Shown here: in pieces, positions 35,280 through 48,300 of the stretch
How positions within the stretch are numbered: the stretch's first letter is position 1
Layout of the letters: every line of letters begins with the position of its first letter
DNA from: Aquanectria penicillioides
Taxonomy: Eukaryota > Ascomycota > Sordariomycetes > Hypocreales > Nectriaceae
Direction of reading: 5' to 3'
Length of the DNA: 64,000 nt
Assembly: GCA_003415625.1 (NCBI GenBank)
Contig: PYIU01000009.1
Coordinates: 3,445,802-3,509,801 of the forward strand
Position numbers and translations under genes: made by a program
The notes under the pieces: generated by a model
What the model was told of the DNA's origin: nothing
What the model saw: the letters and a program-made list of their open reading frames with translations, nothing else
Database searches by the model: none

Positions 35280-38200
35280 TAATTAAATATAAACTAGGTC
35301 TATAGAATAATAGAAATGGAATAAACTTAATTTAAATGCTATAAAAAGCTTAAATAACAACACTATAATATGCACTTATATTAGGCCTAAGGAGATCATT
35401 AAAGTTTAAATTCTAAAGATAAATAGCAACTAATAAATGCAGTATTAAAATATAGTAAGCAATTAATTAAATAGTTAATAATAGCATTAAGCTAAGGATA
35501 GCTAGATTGCTATTAGGGGAGGGGTGCTAGGGGTTAAAAAGGGGGAAGTAAAGATACTAAAACCAACACTATACTAAAAAAAGACAAGCCGCCTAAAATA
35601 AAGCAAAAAAGCAAAATAAAGAGCAATTAAAGGCAAGCAAAAGGATAGCAAAACTGAATAAAACTAAATAAAAACAACTAGAAATCGGCTAAAAACCTTA
35701 AGAAAATGCTAAAAATCCCTAAAAATCCCTTAAAATCTATCCAAAAACTTTAAAAATTACACTAAAAATCAATAAAAATAGAATAGAAATGCCTAAAAAT
35801 TATAGCAAAAGAGTTAAAATCATTTAAAAATAGATAAAAATGCATAGAAAATAATAGGAAATAAAGTATTAATATTCATAAAAAATTTAGAAATTTAAAT
35901 ATATTTAATGGAAATTAAGTTTTAAGGTTATTAAAACAATACAATAATAGTAATAGCCTTAAAGGGCATAAAAACACTTAATTAATTGCTTTATAGTACT
36001 ATCTTCTATCTATTAAACTATTGTCAATAAATTAAAAACTATACCCAGCTAGTCTATACTAAAAGATAAGCTAAAAACTATTATTTTTATTAACTAAAAC
36101 TTACTTTATGCTTTTAATTAAATATTTCTTATACCTACTTAATCAACTAGCAATCACTAGCTATATTGCCAGTAAGAAAACTATATACAATTTACAGGCA
36201 AGTAATTAGCCTAAGAAAATCTACTGCAAAAGTTAATAGCTAAGCAAACTTACTAATAGTATCTATACTACCTAAAGGAAAGTTATAAAGGCCTTTATAA
36301 AAACCCTTCAATTAATATCTATAAAGAAAGCTCTATTTATATTTAAATTAACTATTTTAAATACAATTAATATAGCAGCCACCTATATAACCTAATGCTA
36401 AAACATATATATAAAAGGGAGTAAGAATATATTTATTATAGGCAAAAACTATAGAAATATATAATTAAATGCATTTATAATATATAAAAGGGTTAGTGTA
36501 TTTAATAAAGGCAATAATAAATGCCTTAATATATTTAGGGCAAGTTAGTAGCTAAGTTAAGAAGTACCCTACTAAATAAGCCCATTCTATAGGGATATAT
36601 ATAGACTAAAGTTAATGCTAAAGGAGAAGATCTACTTTAAAATAAAGTATTAAATCGCAAAATAGTAACTATAAAATAAACTATTAAGCAAGTTTACAAT
36701 TAGTCTACTTACTATCTTCCTTAAAGGCAATTTCAATATATAAGGGCTAGCTAAGTTGGTTAAGAGCTTAAAAGCTATAAATCTAAATATTAAAGTATTG
36801 CTAAATCTAAAAGTATTCAATTAATTACTAAACAAAAACAATAGTTAAAAAGCAATGCAAAAAGGGGTACTTATTAATTATTTAATAGCAGTACTAATAG
36901 CATTAGTTAAAGCCTTATAGAAGAAACTATTGCAGATATGCTAATAAATAAAGCACTAATAAAAAAATTCAAAAGCCTAAATATAGCTAATAGCAAGATT
37001 GCATATATTAGGGAGATAATTATAAGGTATAGAGGCAAAAGACTTAAGCTTATTGCAATATAAAGCTATTATAAGATAAAGAATAAAAATTGCAGTAATA
37101 GCTAAAAGTATAAAAAAATTAAAGAGATAAAGAATAATAAGCAAAAAAGGAAAGAATAGAAAGGGGGGCTAATATAATACTCTTATAATAAATAGGAAAT
37201 TAACCCTTAAGATTTAAGGTAAAAACCAAACACTAATAAAATTCTTATTAAACACTAAAAAGTATACTATTTTAAGAAACTTATTAGTATTTATATATAT
37301 ATAAATATTAAAATAGTAATTTACTTAAATAATACTAAACCAAAAATAAAGGCACTTAAGTTATATTAACCTACCTTATGCCTACAACTCTTTCCCTTCT
37401 TCTAACAATTTTACAGCAAATTATATCACTTTAACTTTATTTATAATACCTATAAAATACTAACAATCTTTATCTCTTAAGTTACAAGCATTTAATTATA
37501 AGCTTTTAAACCCCCTATTGACCTTTACTCTATTCTATAATAGGGCTAAAGAAAGCAACCTTAAGTGTAACTACTTTAAAGGCGCAATTTTTAATGCTAA
37601 ATAAAAACCTCTATATAGCTAAAGGAGTTATCCAAAATAAAGGCAGAATTAAAGATTTCTTTTCTTTTAGCAAAAAAAACACTACTAAAACATTTAATTA
37701 ATTGCTTAATAGTTAACCTATACTATTCTACCCTTAGATAAATTAGGATTATTAGTTTAATAAGTTAGAAACTTAGCCTATTTTAAGTAATAAAAGCAAT
37801 TTAAATTCTTAGCTTACTAATATTAATTGCTCTAAAAACTTCCCTTTTAATTCTTACTAAGCCTAAATATTTTATTATTAAGACCTATAGAATTTATTTA
37901 AAAACCTATAGAAGAAAGAAATAGCCTTAAACTTTAGTATTTAAGCCCTCCTTACTACCCTTACCTATAGACTTATTAATATCCTTACGATTTGCCAAAC
38001 CAATCTTTTAATTATAAGCACTAAAATTAAAAAGAATAAGTAAAAGTAAAAGAGCTTTTCTTACAAGCTTTTACCAAAAGGAATAAATATTAAAAAGACT
38101 AAATATTTAATTGGTTTTATACCTACTAAGTTTCAACAAGCAACATACAATAAAAGGCTATTAATTGGCTTTACTCACTTCATTAATGCCATCCATTAAA

Positions 38201-40055
38201 GCTTCTTTATTTAAAACAGATAGCTAAAGCATTTAATTATTTATAATACTACTAATATCCTTTAGAATAAGCAAGCTATTACACTTACTATAGTATAAAG
38301 GGAAATTATAACCAAAATAGGGTTGCCCTACAATTTCTCCATTTTCATTATGCCTATTACTAAACAAGCTAGAAATTAAAAATATAGTTTTCTAGGCGCT
38401 TTCCTTCTCTTCTTTAACATTTAGGGAATAATTAGACTTATTAAAACTTTAATTATTAAATGCCTTATAACCTAGCCCTTAATCTTTAATAATAGTTATA
38501 ATACTATTAACAATCCCCCTTTAGCATTAATGTACTATAACTAAATTCTTATTAAGTATAAATAAAAAAAAAGTACTTAATTAATTGCTTTAAATGCCAA
38601 TTAAATGCAAGACTTTATTAGTACTATTATTCTTAATGAACTTAATATTGCCAATAGAAAGTTCTTTAATTAGCATAAGCTTATAGAACTTACTAAAACC
38701 TAGAAATCTATCTATATCCTAAGATTTTAGAACAGTTCCCTTAATACTTAATGGCTCTATACTAATTTAAAAGGTTATTGCACAATAAGCTAAAAGGGAG
38801 TTAATTACTAAACTTTTAGGAATAAATATTAAATTATCCTAAAGCCGCTTAATCCTTAGGGCAATAGCTATTAAATAAGTCTGCCTTTACTATTAGGCCC
38901 TTAACTGCCCTACTATCCTTTAGCTAATAATTTAATTGAATGCTATTAAACTTATAGGTATTAAATAATAAATAAATTTCCCACTAAAATTAATAAGTTC
39001 ACTAAAGTTATTATTACCTTAAGTAATAATAAAGAAAAAGGTTTTAAATAAGCCCTAAACTGCTAAAGTTAAAGCATTAAAGCAACTTGCCTTTATAGTC
39101 TATGCCTTAAGTCCAAAACTTCTGCCCCTAAACCTACTATTAAGCCTAAACCGGTAATTAAACTTGCCTAGCCCCTATATAAGTTACCTACTAGCTTACT
39201 AACTTATATAAGCACTGCCTAATTAAGCGCACTTAAAAAAGAAATCTAAATTAACTAAAATGTGCCTATTTATTCTAATGCATTTAATTAAATATTTATT
39301 AACTCCCTAAGCAAAGGGCAAATAATTAAATTAATTCAATCAATTCAATAAATACCTTTATCTAAATCAGCTATCTTATAGCAATCTAATTAAATAAACT
39401 TAAATTTATCTACTGCTAAAAGTAATAAATAGAGTTTTTATAAGCACTTTATATTGCCTTTACTAGTTCCTTAACTAGCTAAGTATATAGCAAAAGAAAG
39501 GAGTTATACTATAATTGCTAATACTATAGTTAGAAACATTATTAATACTGCTATTTAAACTTAATAAGGTAATTACAACCCAAACTATATTGCCCCTACT
39601 AAAAGAAAGATAACTACTAGAACTAAATAAATAAATTTACTTTAGATTAATTAATAGGCTATTCTTAAACTCCTTTAAATAAAGAGCTAGATCTTTTATG
39701 CACTAAAAGGGTTAATTTTAGTAAATTAATAAGATAAGATTATAATTGCTATTTATAAGCTATTTAAACCTTTAATTCCTACTTATTAGTTTTATGCTAA
39801 TTAATACTATAATTAAGAACTGTATTATAAAGGAAGGTAATAGTAAAGTTAAAATAGAGAGGTTAAGTATTAAAAGCAAAATAAATTATAGAAAGAGATA
39901 ATAGTAGGTTAGATAATAAATTATAGATATAAAGCATTTAATTAAATGCTTCCTTTAAGATTTTCTTTATATTTAAATAGATTAAGCTTAAAGTTTTCCT
40001 TTTATATTATGCCTTTAGTCCACTTAAGGGCAAGCATTAAGGCATTAAGGAGGGA
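35280..40055 (+). other. Extra 3' region of Gypsy copy 1, possible additional ORF
   Basis: About 4.8 kb between the end of integrase and the 3' LTR, shared with copy 2. The first half looks non-coding. From about 37900 to 39900 the plus strand reads as continuous protein-like sequence once TAA/TAG are taken as mutated Gln, suggesting an additional gene. No family is recognised. Confidence 0.4.
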
Positions 40056-40438
40056 TAAGTTAGGGTCTAAAGTAATATAGATCAATCTATCATTAGGTTG
40101 GTTAGGAAGATAAAAGGGACCTTAAAGATATAGGAAATAAATAGGCAGTTTTCTTCAATCAATTTTTATTTTTGAAATTTTAAATTCCTTGCATTTAGAC
40201 CCTATTGAAGTCTTAGTGCAGCCCCTTATAATATTACTTTATTTATAACTTTTTGCCCTATTTTCTTTCTTTCTTTTCTTTAAGGGACACTCTAAAGCAT
40301 TTAATTAAATGCTTTAACACTCTTTTAAGTTGTTTGCAGCTGCTTAAAAAGGCTGTTCGGTCTTCGACCGAACCTGCTTACCCTATACCCTTCTAGGTGG
40401 GGTATGTGTTTTAGCCAGTATCCCTATCCACCAATACA
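40056..40438 (+). repeat. Gypsy copy 1, 3' LTR (383 bp)
   Basis: Same length and ends as the 5' LTR (TAAGTTAGGG from TGAGTTGGGG; ACA end). Contains the hairpin GTTCGGT-CTTC-GACCGAAC in perfect form. Confidence 0.9.
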
Positions 40439-43400
40439 ATAGCATTAGGCACATATAAATGTGCAACAACCAGGCCCCTTATATACAGTTATATAGCATA
40501 ATTCTAGTATATTATGCCTAAATTGCTTAATCTTTTAGGTCTATTAGTTAAGTGGGCATGCTACCCTACCTTTTTACACTTAATAAGCAATATCTTAAAT
40601 ACCCTAAAGGAGGTTATAGCAGTTTATATAGACTTAAATGATTTTTAATTAAATGCCTTAAAAAATAAAGTATATATAGCATTCAATAAACCTTATATAC
40701 TATCCTAAAGTACACTATTAGATAATTATAATGCACTTTATATTATAAATAATATAAAGCTTTTAGACCTAAAAATGTTTAAATTATATAAAAATAGCTA
40801 AATAGTAAAAGTAGATTCTATTGTATTTTTAATTATAGAAATAAAATAATAAAAGCTTAAGAATCTTTTAAAAGGAGCTAATAAAAACTATATAATTAAC
40901 TTTATTCTTTAGGATATTGCCTATATAAAAGGATTTTATATAAATATAGTATCTTAAGCTTAACTATATAAAAGTGGGCTTTAGGTTTATAAATATAATA
41001 ATACACTATATATAGAAATAAAAAAAGAAAGCTTAATTATACTTTACCTAATTATAAAATATAACCTTAACTTCCTTAAATATAAGCCACTTTCTTTTTA
41101 CTTTTTTATATTAGTGCAAAAAGCATAAGACTTAATTCTATATAGCAAGCTATTAGTAATAATGCTTATAAAAGCAAATAATAAAAGAAAGCAATGCTTA
41201 TAGAGCAAAAGACTATTAAAAGATCCTTTATAATTAAAAGAAAATATAAAATAGCTTTAATACCTTAAGTTAGGCTATTTTAGCCTTAAGGCGCTTAAAA
41301 AGCTAGTATTTAATGCTAAAAATATATTAATAACTAAAACTAAATGTATTAACTATATGCATTATACTATAATATATATAAAATAGGTAATATTATATAA
41401 GCCTTTATAATATATATTTTTATACCTATTTTAATATATCTATTAGGACCTTTAAAACTTCTTATAGAATTATAATAGAATAAAATAGCTTTTAATAATT
41501 AAGAATAAATATATAAAGATACTATATGCATTCCCTCTATTAAATAAGAAATATAATATAGTATTTAATGCTTTAGTATACTTTAAGAAATAGATTAAAA
41601 GACAATTTAGCCTTTTAATCTATAGAATTAGGCAAGACAATAAAAAGGCTATAATTGCTATATAAGGGTTTATAGAATATTAGACTTAAGTATATAATAA
41701 AGGTATTATTCTTAAGCTTGCTTTGCCTTATATTTATAAGCTAAATGGACCGATAGAATAAGTAAAATAAGAGCTAATAGTATGCTTAATTAAAATAATA
41801 AATAAAGCAAACCTACTATAGAACCTATAGTTAGAAACTATAATATATATAGCATTTCTATATAATATAAGCTTATATTAATTATTAAGTATAAAAATAT
41901 TAATAGAGATATTAAAAAGTTAATTTTAAAATAATACTTACCTTTAAATAAAGGAGCTTATAATAGATCTATACTTTAATTAAAATAGAATCTATATATA
42001 TAGATATAAAGCATACTTATTGCATAAAGATAGAAAGGCAAAAAGGGATAAAAGACTATTTAAGACAAGCCCTAAGGGATATATTAAATACTTAATTAAA
42101 TACTCTACTAATAATCTATATTAAATATAGATACTTTAGCTTAAATAGGTAATTACTATATATAATATTATATTTAATAAGCATACATTCTATAAGGAAG
42201 AAGCTTAAGAGCAAAAGATCCTAATTAATAAATTAAGCTCTTTAGTAAAATACCTTTAGATTATAGACTAAAAGAAAGAAATAGAACTTACTTTCCTTAA
42301 GTTAATTATAGCAAAAAATAAACTATTTAAAATAGAGATAATAGAAAGTTTAGACTTAAGGGTAAATATATAGAAAAGCGCAAAATATTAAATAGTAAAG
42401 CTTATTAAGTATAAAATCAATTAAATAGCTTATAGACTTTAAACTCCCTATTAAATATTAAAAATTGAATTAATATATAGAAATATATTAATAGAACCTT
42501 AATAAAGAGTTTACTTTAATAATTTAAAATATAGATATATAAAATAAAAGGTATTAAATCTTTATCTATAAGAATAGAACCTAATAGAATAAAAAACCCT
42601 AAAAGTAACCCCTTAATAATAACTAAAATAAAAAGTATAAAGCTAATTACAATATATAGCTTAAAAAGCAAACAATAAATAAAAGCCTATTATAAATTTA
42701 ATAAAAAGAGCAAATAAAATAGAGAAAGACCTAACCTTAAATAAAAACCTAATAATATTACTGCTAAAAGCTAATAAATTTTAGATCTAAAGCAGTAATA
42801 TAACTAATAGAAAAAGGGAAAAAGTAAGTAAAGGACTAATATAACTAATATATAGCAGTAAATGCATTAAGAAAAGACAAAATACTAAATATATATAAAA
42901 CTAAAGCATTTTTTAGAAATATTACCTTAATAGGCATTTAAATAATGCATTTTAAAACACTCTATTAATAGAAATTTAATTTAATTAATTACTTTAAAAT
43001 AGTTAAAATAAAAGGAGCTATTAAATAGTATTTACTATAATAATAGTAGCCTACTTATAAAAAAATAATATATAGATAAAGGCTATAATAATAGGCTTAA
43101 AGATATATTAATAAAACCTTTTAAGCCTATTACTATAAAACTAAAAAGAGATATAAAATTATTTACTTTATAATAAATTTATTAAAGCAGCAAAAAGAGA
43201 GATTTAAACCTTAAGAAAGAAAGGGATTTAAATTGAAATTAAGCTCTTAAAGGTAAAATCTAAATTACTATTGCTAAAGTAGGTATTTATATATAAGTTT
43301 AATAGTACTAATTACCTAAATAAATACAAAGCATAAATATATATATATAATAATCTATAGAAAAGCTTAATAATTAAAAGTATTTATATAGCTATACTTA

Positions 43401-44951
43401 TAGTATATACTTTTTATATATTAATGGCTTTAGTAGTATAATTCAATTTAGAATTTTTATAATTTAATATTAAAAATGTATTTCTTAATGCAATAAAAAG
43501 TAAATATAAAATACTAATAATATATAAGCTATTAAATAGATTTAAGCAATAAAGTAAATATATAAAATTGCATAAAGTATTATATAGTCTTAAGGACTTA
43601 CTATAACTTTAGTTTTAAGAATTAAAAGCAACTTTTATTAAACTTAAGCTTAAATAGTATAAAAAAGAGCTATATTTATTTTATTTTATTAATTAAAAGC
43701 TCTTTTTAATATTCTTTATAGATAATATTATTATTGCTTTCTATAAGAATAATATAAATATAGCTAATATATTAATTAATAGCTTAAAATAAGCATATAA
43801 ACTATATAAATAAAGTAAAGTTAAGTATTTCTTTAAAGTGCAAATTATCTATAATTGCTCTAAAAGATAGATCTTCCTTAACTATAAGGCATATATTAAT
43901 AAGGTTGCCTATAAGTTTAAAATATTAAAATAAAGCTTATTTCTATTAATATTAATTCTAAAAATAAAGCTATAAAAGCATAAAGATTAAATAATTAAGC
44001 AAAAGATTAAAAAGTATTAAAAGAAAGTAAGATTATTACTTTATATAGCAATTATAATCCAACTTAATATTGCCTTTATAGCAAATAAACTCTTATAATT
44101 TTTAATTAACCTAAAAACTAAGCATTAAAATATAGTAAATTAAGCTCTTTACTATCTTTATATAATAAGTAAATTTACTATTTAATATAGAAAGAGTAAG
44201 GAAATCTAAGCATTAAGAATAGCAAATAATATATCCTTTATAAATAATTCTTTTATAAAAAAGTTATCTTAAGGATATTTTATTAGCCTATTTAATAGAC
44301 CAATTATCTAAAAAGTAATATACTAATCTATTATAACTATATTTATAACTAAAGTAAAGCTATTTACTTTAAATAAAATAATATATAAAATAATAGCTCT
44401 TTAATGCCTTTTTAAATAAATAAAGCTATTATTAAATTTAAATAAATTTTTAATTTATTGCAATAATTAATAGATTATATATTTAATGCTTAAGAAAAGC
44501 AAATAAATTAATACTTATCTATACTATATAGATATCTATAATATATAATTAAGGCAAAAATATAAAAAGGGATTATTTAAAGTTACTTACCTTCTTACTA
44601 TTAAAATGCCAATAAATAGACTTACTAAAGCACTATTATAATAGCGCTTTAAATACTTTAAAATAATGCTTAATTTAATTAATTTATATATATAAACATT
44701 ACAATAAAGGCACTTAAAAAGAGGGGTATAAAATCAATTGCCCTAAATATATATAAAGCCCCCCTCTCTTTTAGTAAAGTGCTAAAAAAGGCAAATAGAA
44801 ATAAACTCTAAACTTTAAAACTTCTAAATGCTATAACTCCTTAATGCTAAATACCTAATAACTCTATTTATATATAGACTATAATAGATCTATAGAAGGT
44901 TAATGCCTTCTTTAATAAATTACTTTACCTAAAGGCATTACTTTTTATTAA

Positions 44952-45334
44952 TAAGTTAGGGTCTAGGGTAATATAGATCAATCTATTATTAGGTTAATTA
45001 AGGAGATAAAAAGGACCTTAAAGATATAGGAAATAAATAGGCAGTTTTCTCCAACCAATTTTTATTTTTGAAATTCTAAATTCCTTGCATTTAGACCCTA
45101 TTAAAGTCCCAATGCAGCCCCTTATAACATTACTTTATTTATAACTTTCTGCCCTATTTTCTTTCTTTCTTTTCTTTAAGGGACACCCTAAAGCATTCAA
45201 TTAAATGCTTTAACACTCTTCTAAATTATTTGCAGCTACTTAAGAAGGCTATTCGATCTTCAACCAAACCTACTTACCCTATACCCTTTTGGGTAGGGTA
45301 TATATTTTAGCCAATATCCCTATCCACTAATACA
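44952..45334 (+). repeat. Gypsy copy 2, 5' LTR (383 bp)
   Basis: Begins TAAGTTAGGGTCTAGGG and ends TACA; identical in length to the other three LTRs, differing mostly by transitions. Confidence 0.9.
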
Positions 45335-48300
45335 TTTAGAGGTTACAGTAAAAAGAAGCCTTTAAGTTATTTAAAAAGACACTAAAGTATTTAATTAGAC
45401 TTTTTAGTAATACTTTTAAGCTATTATTAAGAACCTAAAGAAGTAGTAAACAATTAATTATAAAGATTTAGGAATTCTTAAATACTAAAAAACCTATTAC
45501 TTCTATAAAAATAGGGGGCACTAGAATTGAAAATAATACTAAAGGTAAGTAAAGATATTAATATAAGTTTGCATTCTAAAAAAAGAAAACTTACTACTAT
45601 AGTTAGGGCAGATATATAGAAAAATTCAACAACCCAGCATAATGCCAATATATTAGCACAAAGGCATATAAGGCGAAACAATAGTGTAAATAATATGCAA
45701 GCATTTAATTAAACACTTTTAAATATTAGAGTACACTTAAGACTGCCAAAAGCTTAATTTATAGACTAAAAAAGGAAAAGAAAGAAAAAGAAAAAGATTA
45801 CTTAACCCTTAATTAATTATAGGGGATAGGAAATTTTTATCATTCTTGCCAGTCTTTAGACTCTAGCTAAAAGGCATATATATATACTTACCACTATTTT
45901 AATTGGCTACTTTACCTATTATTATTAATTCCAAAAAGCCAATTTAAATTTATTAAAATAAAGCCTTACTAAATATAATACTACTATCCCTTTTCTTTAC
46001 TTTTCTTAATTATTTTAGTATATATCTTAATTTATTTTATTATTTTATTCTTTTATTATATATATATATTATTTTATTGCAATTTATAACTCTAGAAGTT
46101 AGGCAGTTAGCCTATACTCCTTTATATATATATATTAAAACACTTATTATAGGAATCCTAATAACTATAATTTACTAATGCCCTTAAATAAAAAAATAAA
46201 GGGAACATTTAATTAAATGCAGTCAAACCCCCTAAGCCCTATTAAAAGCAAAAAGGGTTAATATAATCAATAATCTTTAACTATCCTTTTTAAGTTAATT
46301 AATACTATTAATACTAATATTCCTAAAGAGAATAAACTAAATACACCAACTAAAATAATAAAAGCAATTATTACCTTTATTTAATTACTTAATATAATTT
46401 TTAATAAAAGGAATATTATACATTTCCTTAAATTATATAATAGATTTATAATTAGCTAAGAAGTTACAAATAGTGCAAAAGGCAAAGCTCTTATATACTA
46501 TATAATCTTTAAAGTATCTTAAGATATTATAAACTTACTAAAAGGCAACAATTAGGCTGCTATAAAGCAAAACCTCTTAAAAACCTTTAAGTATTAAGAT
46601 TTAAATTAATTAAATCTACCTAAAAATAAGCTCTAGCAAATAAATATAACTCCAATCCAATCTATAGAGTATAAAGTTATCCTTTAATAGCTCATAAAGC
46701 ACATCCAGCTTAATAGAAGAGTAGATCCTATTGGCTAAAAGGTTTCTATAGCATAAACTTAAGCTATCTATAATGCCATACCGAAAAACATTATTATTAA
46801 TGTCTACTAATAGAAAGGGAAACACCTAAATACCTTAAGAACAATAAGGTATAAAAAGATAATTAGGCTAATTAAGAACTTTCTTAATGCTAAGAAAGGA
46901 ATTTAAATCTTTTAGATAGAAGGGAAGGATAATAACTTTAAACATTTTAGAAAAACTAAAAAACCTTTTGCTTATTAAAATTAGCTCTAGCATTAAGAGC
47001 TTAAGTTCCCTAACCCTATCTAAAGCTTAAAAGGGGAGTTAAGTCTTTTTACTAAAGGAATAAAGAAGCTATAAATTAATATAGCCTAAAACATTATAAA
47101 TAAGTTATAAAAATCAAAAAGGATTATACACTAAAAGATTAACTAATTAAAAATAGAATTATTATTATTAATTAAGAACAACCTTAACTAAATAGAAGAA
47201 TCTAATTATATATATCCCTATTATAACTTCTATACTAATATAAGTTATAATAGGGATCTAAAGTGCTTCTATTATATAAAAGTAAAGCATTTTCTAAACT
47301 ATTGCCCACTTCTTATAGAAGATAGAAAGAGGGGATTTATAGACTATAATAGCAATACTAGCTTTATTTAGATAGGGCAATAGAAACTCTTACTACCCTT
47401 AAAACTAGCATATAAGCTTGCTATTAAAGGAGAAGTAAGAAAAATAATTATCTTATAAATCTTAAAATTCCCTACTTTTAAGATTTATAGCTAAGCTAAA
47501 GTTATAATAGTAAATAAGCTAAATGCATAGAAATAGTAGATTGCTAAAAAAAAAAAGCATTTAATTAAAGACTTCCTTAAGCATACTAACTAACTAAAGT
47601 ATAGCTCTTTAGTACTTAATAGGAATTCCCTTAAGAAGACTTAAGAACCTAAAGTTAACTGCATCCTTATTGATAATTAAGCTATAGAATCGGTTAACAA
47701 CCCTTTTATTGCTAATATTACATTAAAAACCAATACTATAAAATGCATAAGAGTAAAATTAAAAGAGGAATTGGCTAGTTAAAAAAAGGAAAAGGGAACT
47801 CAGTCTTCTATTTAGGTTATAAATAGGGAACTTATTAAGGATAGGGAGATTGCTAATATTATCCTTAAAGAAAAGGATTAAGATGCTTTTAATTAAATGC
47901 TTAAGGTCATTTAGATAAGAAAATAAGTTTATAAAAAGGTAGTAAAATTAAAAGTCTAAATAACCATTAAGGACTTAATTACTCTTAACCCTCCTTTAGG
48001 TAATAACATCTTAAAGATAGTTTCTAATTATATAAAGGGAATAAAAGAAATTAAATAGGTAAAATCTAGACCCTTATTAAGAAAGAGATAGATCCAGCAA
48101 GCTGCCAATCTAATTACAATTAATAATCTAAAAGCAATATTTTTAGAGGAGTACTTTAATTGTATTGTTAAGCAGTGTAATATTAATAGTGTATTAATTA
48201 AGGAGGAATCCAAACTTTATTATATGCTATTGCCTAAAGAATACCTTATTAAGGATTAAGGAAGTGTTAATAAAGTTAATATTGGCTATATAATAACTAA

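Larger units (their letters stand above)
28026..40438 (+). mobile_element. Gypsy (Ty3-type) LTR retrotransposon, copy 1, RIP-inactivated
   Basis: 12413 bp between two 383 bp LTRs, with a 4 bp target duplication ATAG (28022-28025, 40439-40442). Plus-strand relics, reading mutated stops as Gln, run gag with a CCHC zinc knuckle (about 30338-30379, one Cys now Tyr), reverse transcriptase with FLNNI at 32956-32970 (catalytic Asp pair now Asn), RNase H near 33440-33670 (ILITNAS; VLVHQLN), then integrase near 34440-34800 (NPKANGLIKGGY; FYLLYG; EPVLPLEVEMP). RT before integrase defines Gypsy. A purine tract AAGGAGGGA precedes the 3' LTR. Between integrase and 3' LTR is an extra stretch of about 4.8 kb. 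No intact frame remains. Confidence 0.9.
27521..40578 (+). mobile_element. TRIM-like miniature LTR element, interrupted by Gypsy copy 1
   Basis: Two 147 bp LTRs (27521-27667; 28015-28025 plus 40443-40578) begin TGTAAGAATAG (TATAAG in the left copy) and end in TTTACA. The internal part is only 347 bp (27668-28014), has no coding capacity, and ends in a purine tract TTAAGGGGGGA. The element is bounded by a 5 bp target duplication CTTAA (27516-27520 and 40579-40583). Gypsy copy 1 sits inside its 3' LTR. Rejoined size is 641 bp. The internal part also holds a tRNA-like B-box (GGTTTAAATCC) near 27710. Confidence 0.75.
26600..44726 (+). mobile_element. Copia-type LTR retrotransposon relic, split by nested insertions
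   Basis: Two separated parts read as one element once the insert between them is removed: 26600-27520 (gag-like) and 40584-44726 (pol). In the pol part, reading mutated stops as Gln, the order is protease, integrase, reverse transcriptase, RNase H, which is the Copia order. Visible landmarks are a LKLGYFSLKALKKLV segment near 41270 (the zinc-binding His now Tyr), and in the RT a FDIKNVFLNA-like segment near 43460, LYSLKDLLQL near 43590 and FIDNI near 43714, where the second catalytic Asp is Asn. A purine tract precedes a probable 3' LTR beginning at about 44727. The 5' LTR was not found. Confidence 0.65.
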
